Shown here in pieces: positions 56,562 through 64,000 of a DNA stretch of 64,000 bases; within the stretch, counting starts at the first letter, position 1, and every line of letters starts with the position of its first letter. Source of the stretch: Laguncularia racemosa (lineage: Eukaryota > Streptophyta > Magnoliopsida > Myrtales > Combretaceae); assembly GCA_037954665.1 (NCBI GenBank), contig JBBMOL010000117.1, positions 868,001 to 932,000 on the forward strand, given 5' to 3'. The notes below the pieces were generated by a model. That model had not been told where the DNA came from. It made no database searches and saw only the letters and a program-made list of their open reading frames with translations. The translations under genes and the position numbers were made by a program.

Positions 56562-57551
56562 GTAAGTTTATTTTCCTAGTTTTATGTGTGGATAATGTTC
56601 TGCATGTCACAAACGATATGGGCATGTTATATGATACCAAGAAATTTCTATTAAAGAACTTTGAAATAAAAGATGTTAGAGAAGCTTCTATTATATTAAG
56701 AATCTATATACACCAAGATTGTTCTCAAGGTATTCTTGGATTATCTCAAAAGAACGATAGTGAGAAAGTGCTCAAAAGGTTTTGCATGTAGAACTGTAAA
56801 GCAAGAAATACCCTATTGTTGAAGGAGATAAGTTCAATCTAGATCAATACCCCAAGAACGATCTTAAAGGTAAAAAAATGGAAAAGGTCCCTTATGCTTT
56901 AGCTATAGGAAGTCTTACATATGTTGAGGTTTGTATGCATTCAGATATAGCATACGTTGTTGGGATATTAAGGAGATATTTAAGCAATCCAAGAAAGGAT
57001 CACTAGAAAGTAGCCAAACGAGTCATACAATATTTATAGAGAACAAAGCTACATAAAAGAAATTAGATCAGTTAGAGATCATTGGTTACTTTGATTCTAA
57101 TTTCGCTAGATGCCAAGAAAGTCAAAGATCCACATAAGATATATTATCTACTTCTTAAAGGAGTAGTTTCATGGAAGAGTGCTAACCAGATACTTATAAC
57201 TTCTTTTATGATGGTAGTAGAGTTCATAGCGTGTTATAAGACATCTAATCATGGAATATGTCTGTAAAACTTTGTCACTGTGTTGTGCATTGTGGATAAT
57301 GTGGAAAGAAGATATATTGTGACAATAAGTCAGCAGTACTATACTCTAACAATAACAAGAGCTTAGTGAAGTCAAAACACATAGACATCATGTTCCTTGC
57401 TGTGAAAGAAATAGTTCAAAATAAACATGTGTCCATAGAACACATAGGAATAAACTCTATGGTTGCGAATTTTCTTAGTAAGGGATTACCACCTGTAGTC
57501 TTTCATAAGCATATTTCTCATATGGGTGTTATCTATTTTCAAGATGTATAG
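56562..57551 (+). pseudogene. Nested copia RT C-terminus and RNase H
   Basis: It starts SKFIFLVL, then a 2-base insertion, then VDNVLHVTNDMGMLYDTKKFLLKNFEIKDVREASIIL and QGILGLSQKN: the part after the YVDD motif, with the second Asp read as Asn. RNase H pieces lie at 57,082-57,267 (KVKDPHKIYYLLLKGVVSWKSANQ, EFIACYKTSNHG) and 57,366-57,551 (KSKHIDIMFLAVKEIVQ, NSMVANFLSKGLPP). It is the right-hand part of the copia element whose 5' LTR is at 37,690. Many stops are present. Confidence 0.85.
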
Positions 57552-58016
57552 TTTTAGTGGGAGTTTATATTTTTTTAGTGCTTGTTTGTTAAACACATTG
57601 ATTGTTACTTTGGATATGAATTATGTTTCAGTTATAATTACAATGATTTCGATAATAAGGTTATTTTCAATTATTAGGTATTTTGGTTAAATTTATTTCT
57701 AAACTTATATAGAATTAACCTCACTAAGGTATAATTTAGGACTAATGGGAAAAAAAGGGCATGTTAGATCACATTACATATATTTTCCATGCTATAGATC
57801 CATGCTTGATTCATATCATTTGATTATGTCAATGTATATGATCATTGATAGGGTTAATTATGACATAAGTAGCGAAACCCGCTTTGATCCTATGTTAATA
57901 TAAGTGATGGACTGGATTGTTTGGAAATGCATTCGATAATGATAGCAAATTTTATTGAGTACTCATAAAGATTATAAACAATTATAAAAGTCACACATAT
58001 AACCTAAATGGGAGAT
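57552..58016 (+). other. 3' untranslated region of nested copia element
   Basis: Non-coding. It ends with aaatgggagat, a candidate polypurine tract, directly before the LTR. Confidence 0.6.
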
Positions 58017-58500
58017 TATTAGGTTTATTTTATAAATAAACCATATGGGCTTATATGTGTTAATAATTGTGTAATAAGGCTATCATATTATATAAACTCA
58101 AATAAGGTAGTCTAATAAAGTTATGGACTTTAATACATTAAATAAGTATAGATTAAAATGTTTAGAGATCGGAAATATTATTTCCGGTTTTATGATGGGC
58201 TAAATTAGAATAATAAAAGGTTAATATGTAGTTAACCTATGAATATATATATATATATATGGTTATGATTCCTAAGTCATAGGATGATGCTTTTCTATTC
58301 TCTTTGGTACCCCATCATGGACAAGAGATAAAAAAAAAAAAGAAAAAAAAAAACTCTAGAAGAACATCCTATTGACTTTGAAGGCCACTTCATCACATCA
58401 AGTAAAGTATCTCTCAAGCAATAAATTCAGGTATACCCCTGTTTATCGTTTCTTTACTTGTACCCTAATTTTGCACATGGATTATTTCCATAAGAAGTGC
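58017..58500 (+). repeat. 3' LTR of nested copia element, truncated
   Basis: It starts TATTAGGTTTATTTTATAAA (TG changed to TA) and aligns with 37,690-38,150, losing similarity near 58,500, so the last part is missing or diverged. Confidence 0.82.
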
Positions 58501-59150
58501 ATTAAACATTGGCATAAAATTAAGGAGAAATGAATTAGAAATAGTAAGAATAAAATCTAAGTAATTTATTAACTTGGTATTGAAATTTCCAAAGGATGAC
58601 CTTAAATTAGAAAGGAAGTACATAAAGGAGTCTATAAAGAAAAAGAAAATAAGGCAAGTAACTTATTGTTACTTGCTAAGTGTCTTTCTAAGCTTAGATG
58701 ATAAATGAACTCAATCATATTTGAACAATAACTATCACACCTTGAAAGGAACCTAGTGGAAATTCCTAAAAGTTATTATATTAAGTGTATATCTGTAATA
58801 CGAAAAACACCTTACAAGTCCAATGTTGAAAAACTTTATTCAAATCTCATTTAATCACAATACATATAATTGACTAATATATGAAAATAACTATGGAGAT
58901 AAAAAATCCACAATCCACCAAAACCGTAGTAAATTGGTATCTCCTACCAAATTATAAAATTGAATTGTTACAGCTCCAAAGAAATCTAGGTTTGAATATG
59001 AAAAATTGACTTTAGAATAAAAGGATGTATAAGTTTTAGATTTCTCATTGCTCAATATAAGTTTAGATCAACTATTGCCCTATTATATGCCTATTCATTA
59101 ATATCTAAGTTTGGAACTATCATCACTTGATTCCTAGCCCATTCTCGGCA
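58501..59150. other. AT-rich DNA, no gene
   Basis: No supported feature between the copia LTR and the right-hand repeat X copy. Confidence 0.5.
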
Positions 59151-62100
59151 TTGATATCATCTGTAAGGGAAAACTATTAAGGTGTAAGTTATATCTAGCT
59201 TAGTAAGATATTCCTCATATTACACATTTCAAGCAATTGTCAAACATGTTACTTAACAAACATATGTACACATTACCAAGCATATGAATGTAACAATACA
59301 TACAGTCATCTAGAAAGTGTATATAGCATAGATTTACACCCCCCACACCCTCCATGTTGCCTAGGTTGGGAAATAACAACCAACACGTCAACTATAGGTT
59401 CCAATCACCCTGAGCCCATCTATTACCATATATCATCTCCACAAACAATAGTGGCCCTATATATATATATGCACTGGATCATAAATCCTCAAATACTTCA
59501 AGGGTATGAATGTGAGCATCACTTGCAGTCAAGTTAATTCCTAAGTATTGAATCCCCAAACTTGGCCTTAATCAAAAGGCAATATTTCCCAATACATAGT
59601 AGTTTCCAAAGGTTAAGGTAAGGTTAAGAATCACCTTCATATGGCCCCTCCGTACCATTGCATGATGCTGACAGCCTTCCAAATGCAAATTATGACATAC
59701 ATGATCTCATTTATTACTTAAGCTAAATATCTTTAGGGTTCAATTACTAAGGATGCCACACACTTAATTTGCTATGGCGATAACAATTCACCATGTAACT
59801 TACATAGGTATAATATGTAAGACTATAATTACTAAGTGAGTTTCTAAACTAGTTTTAGGATCTTAAAATTATTAATTAAACTTTGAAAACATATTTGACG
59901 GTTTGTTTGATTTTGAAAACTTTTGAGGGATTGTTAGTTTAAGGAAAACATATAGATAAAATGTGATAGGTATCTAAGTCTTAAGGCCTAAGGGGCTCAC
60001 GAATACAAATATAAGTAAATAGGTTATAGAGCCACAAACAGCTCCTATAATAAATCCAAATAAATACCATAATATAAGTGCTAAGTCTAAACAGGAAATC
60101 AATAGAAATTGTAATCAGTGAGATCTAAGTCCTCGTACTCATCCTAGTATTCCTCCTTAAAGCCAAAACTTATTGAATCGTATAAGAAATCAGTCAAACA
60201 ATCCTCACTTAAAAAAAGAAAAATGAGCCAAAAGACTCAGTACATAATAATACAAATACACACGTAGATGTTAGATAAGCCTACATATTAATGCAACAAA
60301 AAATCATACAATTTATTCTATCTTGATTAAAGGAAATAACCAACACTAAAGTACTTATAACTCCGAACAACATAATGAAGGATCTGACATTCAATTCCAC
60401 CATAGCAAGAATTAGGGGTGGATAGGAGCAAGCAAACTCTATGTTGTGAAAACCAAAACCTAAGCAGCTTCATCTAAATAGCCTTATCGTTATGCGGCCC
60501 TCACATATCACGGTTCAACTATTTCATATCATTTATCTAACCCTGAGACTCCTAATATACCTTCTCTATATTTATAGTTCCTGTTATCTAACATAATTTT
60601 ACTTATCAATTGCCCACCGAGTCATTCCTCAATGGCGTAAGCACCATGTCATTTTGGGGTATATGACTACAGTCGTAATCTTGATCCAAGGGTGTCACTT
60701 ATTGGCTCAAGTAACTAAGCACACATAGCACAAAATTTAGTTTAGCTAAGTTTAATTATAAGTCTGGTTAATTAAATTTTACCTTAGCAAGTAACATGCA
60801 AGTTACTGCGTACCTAGAAAAGTTAAAGATTCTTGAATTGAAGTCCGAATTTCCAATTGAATAAGTTGAGCTGATTTTATTGCATTAAAGGAGAAATTTT
60901 AACTTAGATAATTATTTTAAGTATTTGAATACTATTCTATGATTGGATTTAAACTATTTAAGGCTTATACTAGTTAAAGGGCTATTAAGGGTTACAAAGG
61001 CTCAATTAGCTTTTTAGTTAATTTAGCTTGAATCATTTAGGGTTTATTTACTTAGGCCTACTATGTTGTTTAGATTTTAGTTTAGATGTTTCTAAGGCTC
61101 AATTAAGGTATTTGGATACTTAAAGAATAACAAGCCTAATTATGTCTAAAATTAGGCCCACCATCCCTAATTAATATAATTAATCCTATTATTTGTAGTG
61201 ATTTATCTAATTAAGTCTCAATTCATTTAACTTGCTTACTTAGGTCTGTAGTGCCTTAATTTAGGTGTCTAGCCCCATTTATTCTGTTCTAACCTAATTA
61301 AATTACTTATGTCTAATTATTATTCTCGAGTCCATTTTAGGTCTAATTAGATTACCCATCCTCATGTAAGCCCATTAAGATCATTTTCTAAGTTAAATCC
61401 TTAATTAGCTCAAATTGATTTCTTAAATCATTTAAGCTTGATTAATTAATTATGTATTTCCATGTAGACCATTCATGGGGTTAGGTATAGGGTTGGCCAT
61501 GGGCTTATATAGATGGGATGGCTTGGGATTGGGCTAGCCTTGACCAAAATTATTTTAAGTTATCTAGCTCACTTTAAATTCATCATTTTATGATATTTTA
61601 AATGGCCATAACTTATCATTTTAAGTCCAAATTAAGTGAAACTAAAGTCACTTGAGCCCTTATTACATCCACTATCTATTTTAATATAAAGGCTTCATTT
61701 TATTCATTTTAGGGCTCTTAAATTTTCAAATTGTACCAAGTTACGAATTTACACCTTTAAAGGCCCATATTTATCCAATTTAGATCTAAATTACTTTAAA
61801 CCAAAACCTACTTAATAATATTCATTACTAGTGTCAAAACAACATTTGTATTTCAAATTCAAGCCCAATAATTTCCAGAACAATCCATTACTTCTAAAAA
61901 AATCTAGCTTCAAGAGAATCATTCTTAACTAGCTCAATTCAACACAACTAAATCTCAAGATCTCATTTTACATCCAAATTAACTCCCATTTACCAATTAA
62001 ACATGTTTTACTTAAAATAACTTAAATTAGACAACATAAATCAGACAAATCTAGATTTAAACATGATAATTTAACAAGTAAGGTAAATCACAATTCTTAA

Positions 62101-63226
62101 ATTAGTCATTCAAAATTCACCAAATCCATCTCCTAATCTTTGCTAAACTTCAAGCAAACCTTAAATTATCATACAATATCATTTCTCATTTCAATTACAT
62201 TTAAATATGCTGGAGATTCTAAGAGTCGAGTTTAATCAACCCATTTCATTATTTAAAACATCAGTTCTACTCAATTCAAACATGTAATCACCATAACTTA
62301 GAAATCTCCATCCAAACTATTTTCAAATCCTTAAATCAATATTCTAGTCATCAATTTACTATTTATCATCCAATTCAGATTTAAAAGCAATAACTATCTC
62401 CAATGTTCACATATTGGTGGTAGCAATAAGGTTTGTCATTCATCATACACTTTTTTCACTTAAATCTCAAATCCAACTTATCAATCCTTAATTAATCATC
62501 AATCTAATACTTCTATAATTTTTACAATTTACTAATTAAACAAAATTGCACAAATTTAAGCATTATAGGTGGTGGTTTAAATGGGTTTTCCAAAGTTAAA
62601 CATACCTAACATACTAATCACTTATTTATGGGCTTTAAACATCTTGAATCATCATTAATCAACAAGTTAAGTTAAGTTAAGTTAGTTTCCTTACCTCGAT
62701 GAAGAACACTACAAACTCCTTATCCAAAGTAACCTATTGCCTCTAGAGTTCCTAAAGGTGATCTCCTTACCTCTCTGATAGTATTCCTTACAAGAAGACT
62801 ACTAATCACTGCTTAGGTTCATGTTTAATAAAATTAATCCCACTTAAACTAAGTAAACCACCACTTATCTTAATTAACCTCCAAACCATGACCTTGAGAG
62901 CTCTTAACTTGTTTTTCCACTTGATTATCACCTAAAACTTGCAAGAAAACAACTACGTTAGTAAGGAGATTGTGAAGTAATTAAGGTTTACTAAGAGATT
63001 TAGGGTTTTAAGAATAGGGTTTAGTCTTTACCTTAGAAGATTAATGAAGTAAGAAGAGAAGAGGGGGCTGCTTGTTTCAAACAGAAAATGGGGTTTTAAA
63101 GGGGTGAAAAATGTTAAGGTTTAAGAGTTTTTAAGTAAGGACCATTATGGTTTTAGGTAAGGCTCCTTCCCTTGCCAAGTGTCCCTTAAATTGTGACATG
63201 TAAAACACCTTTTTCCATTTTATTTC
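59150..63226 (-). repeat. Repeat X, right copy (inverted, LTR-like, non-coding)
   Basis: Inverted partner of 40,693-43,417 plus 56,130-56,561, with similarity seen from about 60,000 to 63,220. The part at 59,150-59,990 extends past the truncation point of the left copy; its ends are not proven. The transcript-like flank (aaaccctaa words, 63,000-63,120) and length of several kb without coding suggest a long LTR. It is cut at 63,226 by another Tat-type LTR. Confidence 0.65.
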
Positions 63227-64000
63227 TATAAACACCTCATTTTTTACCCTAATAATTAATAATGGTCAATTTTTAATTTTTTTCATTTTTTACAATTTTC
63301 TTCTAATTTAGCAAAAATAGGAAAAATATTCAAAAAATAAAATAAATAGGGAAAATATATCAATTTTGGAAAATAATAGTATGAATAATGAGAAAAGGAG
63401 TTAAATAATTTTTATAAATTTTTTGAATTTCAAAATAATAAAAAAATAATAAAAATTGCATTGCATATATGTAAATTGTGAAAATAAAAAAAGAAAATTG
63501 AGAAGTGGGCTAGCTTAGCTGGTTCGGACCACAGCCTCATCGCACAAGGAAGGGGGCTCGTCACAGGTTCGAAACACAGGGGATGTATTCCGCGTTTTGC
63601 TTGATTTTTTTTTCCTCTTCAGGACACATGTCGACTAGTGATTGGACAGAGGGAGTGTACGCGCCGGGCGCGTGATCATCTTCAACCTTTGTCTGAGATC
63701 ATCACCGACAAGGAAAAATTCGAATTTTTGTCGTTTTGATGCGATTTTTACACGAAATCCACCAAATCTTTAACTGAAATAGGATAAACATCATCCCATT
63801 GGAATCAAATCGCAACAAATCGAAGGATTTACATAAATCGGATATGGGTTTTTCAACCGAAATTCGATTTGCCCCAATCGAAAGAAATCCGAGCTTATCC
63901 AGCTCGATTTCTGGTGCCTATAAATAGAGCACGATGTGAGGAAGCCAAAGCACAGATTAAAAGTGAGAAAAGAGAGAAAATAAGAGAGATTGAAGCTTCA
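63227..64000 (+). repeat. Third Tat-type LTR, 5' part, runs off the window
   Basis: It starts TATAAACACCTC and aligns with the first 775 bases or so of the 43,418 LTR, but is clearly more diverged. It keeps the A-box (63,511-63,522), the B-box-like GGTTCGAAAC (63,566-63,575) and TATAAATA (63,919-63,926). A related element or solo LTR lies to the right. Confidence 0.88.

Overview
This window is nuclear DNA from a flowering plant, probably a eudicot. It is very AT-rich and intron-poor, and is dominated by plant LTR retrotransposons (Ty1/copia, Ty3/gypsy Athila-like, Ty3/gypsy chromovirus-like, Ty3/gypsy Tat/Ogre-like). It holds one clear host gene, an EXORDIUM/PHI-1 family secreted protein. All calls come from reading the sequence and translated frames by eye; no database search or alignment program was run, so percentages and most repeat edges are approximate.

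Layout. 1-1.85 kb: AT-rich, no gene. 1.85-6.45 kb: a badly decayed copia element on the minus strand, with LTR-like ends and a primer binding site. 8.3-10.6 kb: a second decayed minus-strand copia fragment. 12.1-13.08 kb: a Mutator-like transposase remnant (minus), abutted by a gypsy element (13.085-17.19 kb, minus) whose reading frame runs gag-protease-RT-integrase but lacks the reverse transcriptase core, RNase H and the start of integrase. 18.24-18.66 kb: a 207-bp tandem repeat next to a 5'-truncated copia element (18.66-22.46 kb, minus). 22.46-26.01 kb: two roughly 1-kb direct repeats around 1.5 kb of unknown sequence. 28.4-29.9 kb: the EXO-like gene with promoter motifs. 31.7-36.6 kb: Athila-like gag/protease remnants, including a three-copy 560-572 bp tandem array. 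37.69-58.5 kb: a nest in which a copia element (LTR at 37,690, other LTR at 58,017) contains a long AT-rich LTR-like repeat (here called repeat X), which in turn contains a 12.7-kb Tat/Ogre-like element (43,418-56,124) with 2.1-kb LTRs and a perfect 5-bp target-site duplication CCTAT. 59.2-63.2 kb: a second copy of repeat X in inverted orientation. 63,227 to the window end: the start of a third, more diverged Tat-type LTR.

The most informative object is the Tat/Ogre-like element. It has a tRNA-Arg primer binding site, a dual RNase H (classical plus archaeal-like), an integrase and a minisatellite in its 3' untranslated region. It also carries a 929-bp tandem duplication across both RNase H domains, a duplicated 39-bp U3 head, a tRNA-like A-box/B-box pair with identical 55-nt spacing in all three LTRs seen, and a conserved upstream ORF ending exactly on a consensus splice donor that is mutated in the 5' LTR. 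All retroelement reading frames are broken, mostly by transitions that create stop codons, so none of the copies looks autonomous.
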